From: Bin5 sp965200685
GTDB taxonomy: Bacteria > Chloroflexota > Anaerolineae > Caldilineales > Caldilineaceae
Assembly: GCA_965200685.1 (NCBI GenBank)
Contig: OZ241379.1
Span: 682,001-746,000, forward strand
Direction: 5' to 3'
Length of the DNA stretch: 64,000 nt
Shown here piece by piece: positions 35,544-44,158 of this stretch (positions are counted from its first letter, which is position 1; each line of letters begins with the position of its first letter). The translations under genes and the position numbers were made by a program. The notes under the pieces were generated by a model. The model had not been told where the DNA came from. It was given only the letters and a program-made list of their open reading frames with translations, and searched no databases.

Positions 35544-35573
35544 ATTCTAGCATGAATCCAATACAGTTGTCAA
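35544..35573 (-). promoter_or_regulatory. Promoter of the first (complete) nuo operon
   Basis: On the minus strand, TTGACA (35573-35568), an 18-nt spacer and TAGAAT (35549-35544) preceded by TGC form a near-consensus promoter with an extended -10. It is the strongest promoter match in the window, about 75 nt before the nuoA start. Confidence 0.75.
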
Positions 35574-35605
35574 AGTTCATCAGCAGTTTTATTTGTAAAA
35601 TTCCG

Positions 35606-35656
35606 ATCTTTGTTGTACATTGCCGATTGCTCAAGCAGAATCTTTGTTGTACATCG
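35606..35656. promoter_or_regulatory. 17-bp direct repeat in the shared nuo control region
   Basis: ATCTTTGTTGTACATTG (35606-35622) and ATCTTTGTTGTACATCG (35640-35656) differ at one base and are 34 bp apart, about three helical turns. They lie between the two divergent nuo promoters and outside any likely gene. This arrangement fits two same-face binding sites for one regulator of both operons. Confidence 0.55.
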
Positions 35657-35709
35657 GTTGGTCAAACTGATTTTAGCCGGGTGTAAACTTTCCCATTCGC
35701 AAATCCCTA

Positions 35710-35718
35710 TGCTATACT
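35710..35718 (+). promoter_or_regulatory. Extended -10 promoter of the second nuo operon
   Basis: TGCTATACT lies 29 nt upstream of ATG 35747, with only TTCCCA at the -35 position. Its close spacing leaves room for a leader of about 20 nt and excludes the TTG at 35729 as a likely start. Confidence 0.55.
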
Positions 35719-35746
35719 TTCCATCAGTTTGTTCGTTTCCACACAA

Positions 35747-36115
35747 ATGGATACAGCAATGCTGTCCCAATATTTCTTTATTTTGATTATGTCCGGCCTC
35801 GCGGTCGTGTTGCCACTGGCTGCCATTGTCATGGGCCACTTTCTCGGCCCACGACGACCTGACGAGGTCAAGAATGACATCTATGAAAGTGGCGTTGAGA
35901 CCATCGGGGATACTTGGGTGCAATTTCGTGCCCAATACTATCTCATCGGCCTCGTTTTCGTTGTCTTTGATGTGGAAGCTCTCTTCCTCTTCCCCATTGC
36001 CGTGGCCTATCAACAGTTGGAACTGTTCGCGGTCATTGCCGCCATCTTCTTTATCATTCTACTGGTGATCGGTCTGTTATACGATTGGCGCAAAGGTGCA
36101 TTGGAATGGCAGTAG
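35747..36115 (+). CDS. nuoA: NADH-quinone oxidoreductase subunit A, set 2
   Basis: 122 residues from ATG 35747; ATG 35759 is an alternative and neither has a clear SD. Three helices with KNDIYESGVETIGDTWVQFR and VVFDVEALFLFPIAVAY match NuoA. It differs clearly from the set-1 protein, so the duplication is not recent. It opens the second nuo operon, head to head with the first. Confidence 0.92.
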   Translation: MDTAMLSQYFFILIMSGLAVVLPLAAIVMGHFLGPRRPDEVKNDIYESGVETIGDTWVQFRAQYYLIGLVFVVFDVEALFLFPIAVAYQQLELFAVIAAIFFIILLVIGLLYDWRKGALEWQ

Positions 36116-36157
36116 GCCAGGGCCCTTTGTCCTTGACATCGTCGCGGAGATGCTGCT

Positions 36158-37399
36158 ATGCAGGTAACCTCATGGAGTGATGTTTTCTCCGGCTGGTTGG
36201 CCGGATTCGGGCTGCCCGAATGGGCCGCGCTCACCCTCGCGTACGGGGTGGGAGCCTTTGTCCTGATCAACTACGGCATGTTGTCGGTGCTGCTGCTGAT
36301 CTGGATTACCCGCAAGGTCATCAGCCGCATTCAAGACCGCATCGGCCCCAACCGGGTCGGGCCCTATGGCCTGTTCCAGACAGCCGCGGACGCGGCCAAA
36401 TTGCTCTCAAAAGAGGACATTACCCCGGACGAGGCCGACAAACTAGCCTACAATCTGTCGCCGATTTTGGCGGTGTCCGGTGTGCTGATGCTGTTGGCCG
36501 TCATCCCCTTTGCCCCAGGCCTGACCGGTATGGACTTGAATGTTGCCGCGCTCTATATCGTGGCCCTCGGTTCGCTTGGAATTATGGCCGCGCTGATGGC
36601 GGGCTGGGGCAGTAACAATAAATATGCCCTGCTGGCCGGTTTCCGCGTGGTGGCCCAGCTTCTCAGCTACGAAATCCCCCTGATCCTAGCAATCCTGACT
36701 GTGGTGTTGTTGACCGGCTCCATGAGCTTCAACCGCATCGTCGAGTTCCAAACATTGAATCTCGGCGGCTTTAACCTTGGCATCGGCTGGATCGGCATTG
36801 TTATGCCGGGGGCCCTGCTCATCTTCTTCATCAGCTCTTTGGCAGAAGCGGAACTGACGCCCTTTGACCTGCTGGAAGCCGAATCGGAGCTGATCGCCGG
36901 CTTCCATATCGAATACTCCGGCATGAAGTTCGCCATGTTCTTTCTGGCCCAATTCCTCAATGCCTGGGTGCTGGCGGCAGTGGCAGCCACCCTGTTCTTG
37001 GGCGGTTGGCAAGGCCCCGGCGTGGGCCTGCCGCTCATCGGCCCACTCTTGGGCCTCGGCTATTTCTTCATCAAAGTGTACGGCATCTACGTACTGCAGC
37101 AGTGGATTCGCGGTACATTTCCCCGCCTCCGCATCGATCAGATGATGTATTTTGCCTGGAAGGTTCTAGTCCCCCTCATGATAAGCTTGATCGTGGCCCA
37201 GGCCATCATCCAGAAACTGCCGACACCGGTTTCCATTCAGTATGTCCTGCTCTTTATCGCCAATATCGGCGTCATAGCCATCGTGGCCAATATCCTACAA
37301 GGCTACTTCCGCGCAGAACAGATCCGCACCAAGCGTTCCTTTGAACCAACTTCCCTGATCGGCACAATGCAGGCGACAGACAAAGGCAGCATGTACTGA
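36158..37399 (+). CDS. nuoH: NADH-quinone oxidoreductase subunit H, set 2
   Basis: 413 residues, about 85 longer than set 1, with an N-terminal extension (about 25 residues) and an extra C-terminal hydrophobic segment (VQYVLLFIANIGVIAIV-like, near 365-385) plus a 30-residue tail. Core motifs remain: RIQDRIGPNRVGPYG, LLSKEDITPDEADK, SYEIPLILAIL and IEYSGMKFAMFF. The acidic quinone-side loop reads AEAELTPFDLLEAESELIAG, altered from the canonical AET(N/H)R(S/A)PFDLPE form of set 1. It should form the heel of a membrane arm. No nuoB or nuoD is nearby in this operon to dock on it. Confidence 0.93.
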   Translation: MQVTSWSDVFSGWLAGFGLPEWAALTLAYGVGAFVLINYGMLSVLLLIWITRKVISRIQDRIGPNRVGPYGLFQTAADAAKLLSKEDITPDEADKLAYNLSPILAVSGVLMLLAVIPFAPGLTGMDLNVAALYIVALGSLGIMAALMAGWGSNNKYALLAGFRVVAQLLSYEIPLILAILTVVLLTGSMSFNRIVEFQTLNLGGFNLGIGWIGIVMPGALLIFFISSLAEAELTPFDLLEAESELIAGFHIEYSGMKFAMFFLAQFLNAWVLAAVAATLFLGGWQGPGVGLPLIGPLLGLGYFFIKVYGIYVLQQWIRGTFPRLRIDQMMYFAWKVLVPLMISLIVAQAIIQKLPTPVSIQYVLLFIANIGVIAIVANILQGYFRAEQIRTKRSFEPTSLIGTMQATDKGSMY

Positions 37400-37432
37400 T
37401 CAGCGTACACGACCAGACGGACAGGAAATCTT

Positions 37433-37963
37433 ATGCAGCTACCCTTAGGCGTAGAAATACCGATTCCCACATTTGAGCAGTTCATCTTTCTGCAAGTAGC
37501 CCTGTTGACCGCTGTGGCCGCTATGGCAGTGGTGACCAGCCGCAACCTCTTCCACAGTGCCCTAGCCCTGACCCTGACTTTCTTCGGTGTGGCGGGGATC
37601 TATGTCTTTCTGGAAGCCGAGTTCCTAGCAGTCAGTCAGATTCTGGTCTACGTGGGCGCGATCGCCATGCTGATCGCCTTTTCCATTATGCTCACCCGCA
37701 GCATGATGTATGGCCGCACATCGCCACTGAACCATCAATGGGGCAAATCGTCCCTATTTGCCTTTCTGTTTTTCATGGGGCTGCTGGCCTTTGTGAGCGC
37801 CATACCCTGGCCAGCAGCAGGTGAACCGGTCCTGGCCGACGAAGCCCTGATCGCCGCCCTAGGCAAAGAGTTCGTCACATCCTATATCATCGCCTTTGAA
37901 GTGCTGGGTCTGCTGCTGCTGTTGGCATTGGTCGGCGCGGTGATGCTGGCACGCGATCGGTAA
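37433..37963 (+). CDS. nuoJ: NADH-quinone oxidoreductase subunit J, set 2
   Basis: 176 residues with five helices; NLFHSALALTLTFFGVAGIY and LEAEFLAVSQILVYVGAIAM match NuoJ helices 2-3. The tail after helix 5 is short, unlike the acidic tail of set 1. It sits 33 nt after nuoH. Confidence 0.92.
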   Translation: MQLPLGVEIPIPTFEQFIFLQVALLTAVAAMAVVTSRNLFHSALALTLTFFGVAGIYVFLEAEFLAVSQILVYVGAIAMLIAFSIMLTRSMMYGRTSPLNHQWGKSSLFAFLFFMGLLAFVSAIPWPAAGEPVLADEALIAALGKEFVTSYIIAFEVLGLLLLLALVGAVMLARDR

Positions 37964-38005
37964 ACTCATGCCCGCCTTGATGAGAATATCTATGAGGTCC
38001 CCTCT

Positions 38006-38320
38006 ATGGTTCCGCTAAGTTGGTATCTGATGCTGGCCGCCTTTCTGTTCTCATGCGGCCTGTACGGGGCCCTGGCCCGGCGCAATGCCATTGCCATCCT
38101 TATGTCGATTGAGCTGATGCTCAACGCGGCCAATATCAACCTAGTGGCATTTTGGCGTCATGGTGTTGGCCCCATGGAAGACTTGACCGGACAGGTCTTC
38201 GCGCTCTTGATCATTGGCCTAGCGGCCGCGGAAGCAGCCGTAGGCTTGGCCCTGATCATCGCTGTCTACCGCGAACGGCGTACCATTGACGTAGAAAAAC
38301 TGGACGTTCTGGCCGGGTAA
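38006..38320 (+). CDS. nuoK: NADH-quinone oxidoreductase subunit K, set 2
   Basis: 104 residues and three helices. ARRNAIAILMSIELMLNAAN and LAAAEAAVGLALIIAVYRER carry the two conserved membrane Glu residues, so the proton path residues are kept. GAGGTC precedes the ATG. Confidence 0.93.
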   Translation: MVPLSWYLMLAAFLFSCGLYGALARRNAIAILMSIELMLNAANINLVAFWRHGVGPMEDLTGQVFALLIIGLAAAEAAVGLALIIAVYRERRTIDVEKLDVLAG

Positions 38321-38361
38321 GCAGCAATGATGAATATGGTTCTGGAGACCGGTAAGGCCCT

Positions 38362-38715
38362 GTGGCTAAAAAGCAGTTGAGCGGCACAGTAGAAGAACAA
38401 TGTGACTTTCTGTACCAACTGGCGCAGGAAAAGAGAGCGGCCGGCAACTATACCGGCGCACTCTATGCACTCAAAGAGATCGTCAAGCATCGGCCAGATT
38501 ACCAAGATGCGGCCCAGATCTTGATGTCTGTGCGCCAACAGAAGAAAGCCCAGACCATCCGCCTGCTGGTCTCACTGCTCGGTGCGATTCTCTTTATCGG
38601 CATCGGTTCCATGACCGGCCTGCGGAACGACCTGTGGTTGCTCGCCCTCGGATTCATAGGGCTGCTCGTCGGCTATGGCGTATCCCAGCGCATCGGGAAT
38701 GTTGCACGATTCTAA
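38362..38715 (+). CDS. TPR-like membrane protein embedded in the second nuo operon (117 aa)
   Basis: GTG start. Residues 10-55 form a TPR-like helical pair (FLYQLAQEKRAAGNYTGALY then ALKEIVKHRPDYQDAAQIL). Residues 66-83 and 91-108 are two membrane helices (LLVSLLGAILFIGIGSM and LWLLALGFIGLLVGYGV). It is not a known complex I subunit that I recognise. It is co-directional, 41 nt after nuoK and 27 nt before nuoL, so it is almost certainly co-transcribed. An assembly or docking role for the membrane arm is a reasonable guess, no more. Confidence 0.75.
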   Translation: MAKKQLSGTVEEQCDFLYQLAQEKRAAGNYTGALYALKEIVKHRPDYQDAAQILMSVRQQKKAQTIRLLVSLLGAILFIGIGSMTGLRNDLWLLALGFIGLLVGYGVSQRIGNVARF

Positions 38716-38742
38716 CTCATTCAAAAACGTGAGGCCCATTTT

Positions 38743-40947
38743 ATGGAAGGACTGTTTAGCGTCACTTGGATTGTGCCAGTCCCCCCTTTTCTGGCATTCC
38801 TAGCGATCATTCTCTTCCTCAACAGCAACAAACGTGGTAGTGCCCTGATTGCGATTGGCAGTGCGGTCATCAGTTTCCTGTTGGGATGGGGCATTGCCTT
38901 TGCTTCGTTTTTCCGCGATCATTTCGGCGAACACCCCATTGACGAGGCGATCTACACGATTCCTACCGGGAACAGCGAATTTACCATCGGCTACGCGGTG
39001 GACCCGGCCAATGCCCTGATGCTCTTCATGGTGCCCTTCCTGGTGCTGATGATCTTCATCTACTCCAGCGGCTATATGAGCTTCCCCGGGCATCTGACGA
39101 GATCCCAATATCCGACCGCCTATGCCCAGGGCAAGGACCCCCGCTACAGTCGCTTTATGGCCTACATCTGCCTCTTTGCCACCGGTATGTTGGGGCTGGT
39201 GGTGGCCAATAACCTGCTGCAATTCTTCATCTTTTGGGAGGTGATGGGGTTGTGCAGCTACCTGCTGATCGGCTTTTGGTATGAGAAGGCAACGGCCAGA
39301 GCAGCTGCGGTCAAGGCCTTCATCACCACCCGCATCGGCGATGCCATCCTGATGATCGGCATGATCCTGCTGTACGTGCGTAGCGACCCCAGCAGCTTAC
39401 GCTTCAGCGAGCTGTTCAGCCAACACAATTTAGACCAGCTGGCGCATTCCATGGTGAGCCTGCCCTTGTTCGGCGAAGTGCCATGGATCGCGCTCATCGC
39501 AGTGTTGATCTTCTTCGGCACAATCGGCAAGAGTGCCCAGTTCCCCCTACATGTCTGGCTGCCGGACGCCATGGAAGGCCCCACACCGGTCAGTGCCATG
39601 ATTCACGCAGCCACCATGGTGTCGGCCGGCGTCTTCCTGCTGGTGCGTATGTTCCCCATCTATGAATTCGCTGGCGAAGTCTCAAGCGGGACCCTGCAGT
39701 TCGTGGCCTTTATCGGGGCTTTTACCGCTCTCTTCGCGGCCACAATCGCGGTAGCCCAATGGGATATCAAACGGGTCCTGGCCTATTCTACCATCTCCCA
39801 GCTCGGTTATATGGTGGCCGCCATTGGGATGGGGGCCTACGTGGCCGCGCTGTTCCACCTGTTGACCCATGCCTTCTTCAAAGCCCTGCTGTTCCTCGGG
39901 TCCGGCAGTGTCATTCACGGCGTTGAACATGGCTTCCATCATGTACACGACGATCATGGCCATAGCGATCATCTCGTGCGGCGTGCCGATGGAGTGCTGG
40001 ATACAGAAGATGCCCAAGACATGCGAAACATGGGCGGCCTGCTCCAGCGCATGCCCCGCACCGGCTGGACCTTTATCATCGGCGGGCTGGCCCTGTCCGG
40101 CTTCCCCCTGATTACAGCCGGCTTCTGGTCAAAGGATGAGATCCTGGCCGTGGCCTGGGATGGCAACCACCAATGGGTGTTCTGGACCCTAGCCCTCGCG
40201 GCTTTCCTGACCGCCTTCTACACAATGCGTCAGATCGGGCTGACCTTCCTGGGCCGGGCCCGCAGCCCAGGGGCCTCCCATGCCCCGGAAAGTGTTGCCA
40301 GTATGACAACACCCCTGCTGCTGATCAGCTTCTTTGCCATTGTCGGCGGCTGGGTCGGCATCCCCAGTTCCTTCCCCCTGTTGGGCAATTTGGTTCCCAA
40401 CTGGATCGAACATTTCCTTGAACCCTATATGAAGTTCATGCACCTGCACCCCCACCACCCTGAGTTTCACCTCATGCCCCTAGCTATGTCCTTGCTGGTG
40501 GCCTTGGGCGGCCTCGGCCTCGGCTATCTCATCTACGGCCAGGGCCTCAGGGAAGGCCAGACCGACCCGCTGGCCCGGGTCTTGGGCCCGATCTGGTGGC
40601 TCTGGCATCGCAAATACTGGGTCGATGAACTCTATCAGGCGACCATTATTCTCTTGACAATGTGGTTGAGCCGTTTCCTGGCCCTGTTCGACCGAGAATG
40701 GGTCATTGATTGGACTGTGAACCGCATTGGACAGCTTACCATGCTGTTGGCTGCAATCGTCTCCGATTTTGATAAATTTGTGGTCGATGGCCTGGTCAAT
40801 GGCGTTGGCTGGGTCTCAGACCAGGCCGGCCATATCGCCCGCATGTTGCAAGATGGCCGGGTACAGACCTATCTGCTGTTTGGCATGTTGATCCTCGCGG
40901 TGTGGATCTTCCTGAACGTTCTACCGATGATTCTCACCTTGGTCTAG
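38743..40947 (+). CDS. nuoL: NADH-quinone oxidoreductase subunit L, set 2
   Basis: 734 residues, about 100 longer than set 1. Core marks are kept: LLQFFIFWEVMGLCSYLLIG, KAFITTRIGDAILM, FPLHVWLPDAMEGPTPVSAM, HAATMVSAGVFLLVR and DIKRVLAYSTISQLGYM. A His/Asp-rich loop near 391-411 (HGFHHVHDDHGHSDH) is inserted after the helix-8/9 region and could bind metal. The C-terminal lateral helix and last helix are present. It is in the same operon as nuoM and nuoN. Confidence 0.95.
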   Translation: MEGLFSVTWIVPVPPFLAFLAIILFLNSNKRGSALIAIGSAVISFLLGWGIAFASFFRDHFGEHPIDEAIYTIPTGNSEFTIGYAVDPANALMLFMVPFLVLMIFIYSSGYMSFPGHLTRSQYPTAYAQGKDPRYSRFMAYICLFATGMLGLVVANNLLQFFIFWEVMGLCSYLLIGFWYEKATARAAAVKAFITTRIGDAILMIGMILLYVRSDPSSLRFSELFSQHNLDQLAHSMVSLPLFGEVPWIALIAVLIFFGTIGKSAQFPLHVWLPDAMEGPTPVSAMIHAATMVSAGVFLLVRMFPIYEFAGEVSSGTLQFVAFIGAFTALFAATIAVAQWDIKRVLAYSTISQLGYMVAAIGMGAYVAALFHLLTHAFFKALLFLGSGSVIHGVEHGFHHVHDDHGHSDHLVRRADGVLDTEDAQDMRNMGGLLQRMPRTGWTFIIGGLALSGFPLITAGFWSKDEILAVAWDGNHQWVFWTLALAAFLTAFYTMRQIGLTFLGRARSPGASHAPESVASMTTPLLLISFFAIVGGWVGIPSSFPLLGNLVPNWIEHFLEPYMKFMHLHPHHPEFHLMPLAMSLLVALGGLGLGYLIYGQGLREGQTDPLARVLGPIWWLWHRKYWVDELYQATIILLTMWLSRFLALFDREWVIDWTVNRIGQLTMLLAAIVSDFDKFVVDGLVNGVGWVSDQAGHIARMLQDGRVQTYLLFGMLILAVWIFLNVLPMILTLV

Positions 40948-40989
40948 GCCATCGTGTAATCCCTCATTCCTTTTCGTGGAGAAGGCTTC

Positions 40990-42597
40990 ATGGAGTCTCT
41001 TGATTCAATTGTTCTGACAGTTCTGCTCTTCTGGCCCCTGCTCGCAGCCCTGCTGGTCATCCTGCTGGGCAATAGCGACAGGCTGATTAAAAATGGCTCA
41101 ATTGTGGCCAGCCTGTTGCCCCTCATCCTCAGTATCTATCTGCTGTTCGCCTATGATTTTGACGTAGGCGGTATGCAGTTTGAGCAGATCGCCGAATGGA
41201 TCCCCCAGCTCAATGCCGGCTACCATATTGGGGCCGACGGCCTGAGCATTCCCTTGATCTTTCTCACGACCCTGCTCAGCACGCTGAGCCTGTACTACAG
41301 CGCAGGTGTCATCAACTATCGGGTCAAGGAATACTTCTTGCTGATGCACCTGCTGGAGTTCAGTATGCTGGGCGTCTTTGTGGCCCTGGACTATGTTCTG
41401 TTCTACGTCTTCTGGGAGATCAGCTTGGTGCCTATGTACTTCCTCATCGGCATCTGGGGAGGGGCCAACCGCAGCTACGCGGCCATTAAGTTCTTCATCT
41501 ATACTTTGGTGGGGTCCGTGGCCATGCTGCTGGCGATCCTGGGCGTCTACTTCGCCACCGGCACTTTTGATATTGTGGATGCGGCCGCGGCCCAGCCCTT
41601 TGCCGGCAACCTAACCCTGGCCAGCCTGGCGTTCTGGGGCTTTTTCCTGGGCTTCGCCTTCAAAGTCCCCAGCTTCCCCTTCCATACCTGGCTGCCGGAC
41701 GCGCATACAGAAGCACCGACGGCCGGCTCGGTCATCTTGGCCGGCGTGCTCCTCAAATTAGGGGCCTACGGCATGCTGCGCATCATGCTGCCCAGTTTCC
41801 CGGAGGCAGCCGTCTATTGGGCCTCCTGGCTGGTGGCCTTGGGAGCCATCGCCATCGTCTACGGGGCGTTCGTGTGCGTGGCCCAAACAGACCTCAAGCG
41901 GCTGATCGCGTATAGCTCTGTCAGCCATATGGGCTATGTGATGCTCGGTATCGGCGCGGCCGCCACGATCATGACGCCGCAGAGCCTAGCTACTGCCGTC
42001 AATACCTTCGGCCTCAGCGCAGCCGCCATCCAAGACAGCGCGGCCATGGCCCTCAATGGGGCCGCGCTGCAGATGTTCAACCACGGCATCATCACCGGCG
42101 CGCTGTTCTTCCTCGTGGGCATCATCTACGAGCGAGCCCACACCCGGGAGCTTTCCATGTTCGGGGGCCTGGCCACAAAGACCCCCTACTTCTATGGCCT
42201 GATGGTGGTGGCGGCCTTCGCCAGCCTAGGCCTGCCCGGCCTGGCCGGCTTCTGGGCAGAGCTGTTCACCTTCCGCGGTGCATTTGCCCTTATGCCCTAC
42301 TGGGCAGCCTTCGGCACCATCGGCATTATCATCACGGCCGTCTATATTCTCTACCGCATCATCCAGAACGTCTTCTTGGGCGAATACGATGAACACAAAC
42401 TCACCCACTGGACGACTGTGGACGGTAGCCATGCAGACGGACCCACAGATATGGTCGGCTTTGAAAAAGTGACCCTGTGGCCCCTGGTCGCCGCCATGTT
42501 CCTGCTAGGCATCTACCCGACACCATTGGTGGAGTACTTTAACCAGTCGGCAACTGAATTGCTGACGTTTCTACAGAATACAGTGGCTGGTGGTTGA
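40990..42597 (+). CDS. nuoM: NADH-quinone oxidoreductase subunit M, set 2 (intact)
   Basis: 535 residues, uninterrupted. FYVFWEISLVPMYFLIGIWG reads straight through the point where the set-1 gene is frameshifted. Other marks: YAAIKFFIYTLVGSVAMLL, FPFHTWLPDAHTEAPTAGSV and LKRLIAYSSVSHMGYVMLG. This copy could supply NuoM activity if the set-1 frameshift is real. It is 42 nt after nuoL. Confidence 0.96.
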   Translation: MESLDSIVLTVLLFWPLLAALLVILLGNSDRLIKNGSIVASLLPLILSIYLLFAYDFDVGGMQFEQIAEWIPQLNAGYHIGADGLSIPLIFLTTLLSTLSLYYSAGVINYRVKEYFLLMHLLEFSMLGVFVALDYVLFYVFWEISLVPMYFLIGIWGGANRSYAAIKFFIYTLVGSVAMLLAILGVYFATGTFDIVDAAAAQPFAGNLTLASLAFWGFFLGFAFKVPSFPFHTWLPDAHTEAPTAGSVILAGVLLKLGAYGMLRIMLPSFPEAAVYWASWLVALGAIAIVYGAFVCVAQTDLKRLIAYSSVSHMGYVMLGIGAAATIMTPQSLATAVNTFGLSAAAIQDSAAMALNGAALQMFNHGIITGALFFLVGIIYERAHTRELSMFGGLATKTPYFYGLMVVAAFASLGLPGLAGFWAELFTFRGAFALMPYWAAFGTIGIIITAVYILYRIIQNVFLGEYDEHKLTHWTTVDGSHADGPTDMVGFEKVTLWPLVAAMFLLGIYPTPLVEYFNQSATELLTFLQNTVAGG

Positions 42598-42645
42598 TCG
42601 CGGGACAATCGCGCAGTTGCAGGGCCTAGCCCCGCTACACAGACC

Positions 42646-42653
42646 ACTGCAGT
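42646..42653. repeat. ACTGCAGT palindrome upstream of nuoN set 2
   Basis: ACTGCAGT within GACCACTGCAGTTAGGAG, just before the SD of nuoN. It belongs to the ACTGCAGT/ CTGACCACTGCA group also seen at 4546-4558, 12818-12825 and 27048-27073. Confidence 0.4.
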
Positions 42654-42667
42654 TAGGAGAATAACCC

Positions 42668-44158
42668 TTGGGCGACATCGGTTTCATTGCACCCGAAATC
42701 ATCCTTCTCATCGGCGGCCTGTTCATCTTCTGTCTGGACGTGGCCTACGACCCTGGGGTCGGCAAAAAGTCCGGCCTGAGCTACATGGCCCTGTCGGTCC
42801 TCTTTCTGACTTCAGCCCTGCTGGCCTCCATCTTGCAGTTGGACATCGCCGAGCCGCAGGTGGCCTTTGAGATGATGACCATCGACCGCTTCGGCAGTTT
42901 CATCAAGATCACCATCTTCGCCGGCATGATCCTGACAGGCATTGCCGGGGGCCGCTATATGAACCGCCGTTCCGGCAACCAGGGCGAATTCTGGACATTC
43001 TTTCTGCTGGTCAGTTTGGCCATGAGCGTGGCCGCCAGTGCCAACAATCTGGTGCTGATCTACATCTCCATTGAGTTCCTGTCGATCACCAGCTATATGT
43101 TGGCCGGCTTCCTGCGGGACAACCGCCGTAGCAATGAGGCCGGGCTCAAGTATTTCCTCTACGGGTCCATCGCCTCCGCGGTAATGCTCTACGGCATCAG
43201 CCTGCTCTATGGCGCGACCGGCTCTCTGTACCTTCACGATATCGCGGCTGCTTTCGCTGAAATCATCGGCGATGCCCAAGACGTCAGCGGCCTGGCCTTT
43301 GCCGCGCTGCCGGCCATGCTCTTGGTTCTGGCTGGCCTAGGCTTCAAGGCCAGCCTGGCCCCCTTCTACCAATGGGCACCCGACACCTACGATGGCTCGC
43401 CTACACCGGTCGCCACCTATCTGTCCACCGCGTCCAAAACCGCAGCCTTCGCGGTCTTGGCCCGCTTTTTCATCGTGGGCATGACCTCCTTTGCCGTCAA
43501 TTGGGTACCCATGCTGGCCGCTTTCAGTATCATCACCATGACTATGGGCAATTTGGCGGCTTTACGCCAGAACAGTGTCAAGCGCATGCTCGCCTACAGT
43601 TCGGTTGCCCAGGCCGGCTACATTCTGATGGGCCTGGTGGCGGTGGCGTCCCCCTCCCCCAGTGCTATGAATGGGCTGAACGGCGTGCTGCTCTACCTGT
43701 TCGCCTATCTGTTCACAAATGTGGGCGCGTTCTTGGTGGTCATGGCCCTGGAAGAGACGACCAACAGCGAGCATATCAGTGCCTATCGGGGGCTGGTCAA
43801 ACGAGCACCATGGCTGGCCTGTATGTTCACCATTTTCCTGCTCAGCCTGACCGGCATTCCTGTCACTGGTGGTTTTTTCGGCAAGTTTTACGTCTTTGGC
43901 GCGGCTATCCAGCGGCAGTATTTCTGGCTGGCAGCCATCGGCATGATCAATGCCGGCATCGCCGCTTTCTACTATCTACGGGTGGTCCAGGTGATGTTCT
44001 TCAGCCAAGACGATGATGCTACAGCCCTGGATGTGCCCATGTCTCTGCAGACCAGTCTGCTGATCTGCACCATCGCTACTATCTGGATCGGGGTCTATCC
44101 CGGCGTGTTCATCGACTGGGTCAATGATGCCTCGTCCCAACTGATGGTTATCCCGTAG
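42668..44158 (+). CDS. nuoN: NADH-quinone oxidoreductase subunit N, set 2
   Basis: TTG start with AGGAG 9 nt upstream; 496 residues. Marks: LSITSYMLAGFLRDNRRSNE, FKASLAPFYQWAPDTYDGSP and RQNSVKRMLAYSSVAQAGYI, with about 14 helices. It ends the second nuo operon and its last 11 nt overlap the 3' end of the convergent aldo-keto reductase gene. Confidence 0.95.
   Translation: MGDIGFIAPEIILLIGGLFIFCLDVAYDPGVGKKSGLSYMALSVLFLTSALLASILQLDIAEPQVAFEMMTIDRFGSFIKITIFAGMILTGIAGGRYMNRRSGNQGEFWTFFLLVSLAMSVAASANNLVLIYISIEFLSITSYMLAGFLRDNRRSNEAGLKYFLYGSIASAVMLYGISLLYGATGSLYLHDIAAAFAEIIGDAQDVSGLAFAALPAMLLVLAGLGFKASLAPFYQWAPDTYDGSPTPVATYLSTASKTAAFAVLARFFIVGMTSFAVNWVPMLAAFSIITMTMGNLAALRQNSVKRMLAYSSVAQAGYILMGLVAVASPSPSAMNGLNGVLLYLFAYLFTNVGAFLVVMALEETTNSEHISAYRGLVKRAPWLACMFTIFLLSLTGIPVTGGFFGKFYVFGAAIQRQYFWLAAIGMINAGIAAFYYLRVVQVMFFSQDDDATALDVPMSLQTSLLICTIATIWIGVYPGVFIDWVNDASSQLMVIP

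Noticed and set aside
35570..36013. Minus-strand frame of 147 codons over the second nuoA
   Set aside because: Antisense of a clear NuoA; it also covers the promoter and repeat region of both operons and has no SD.
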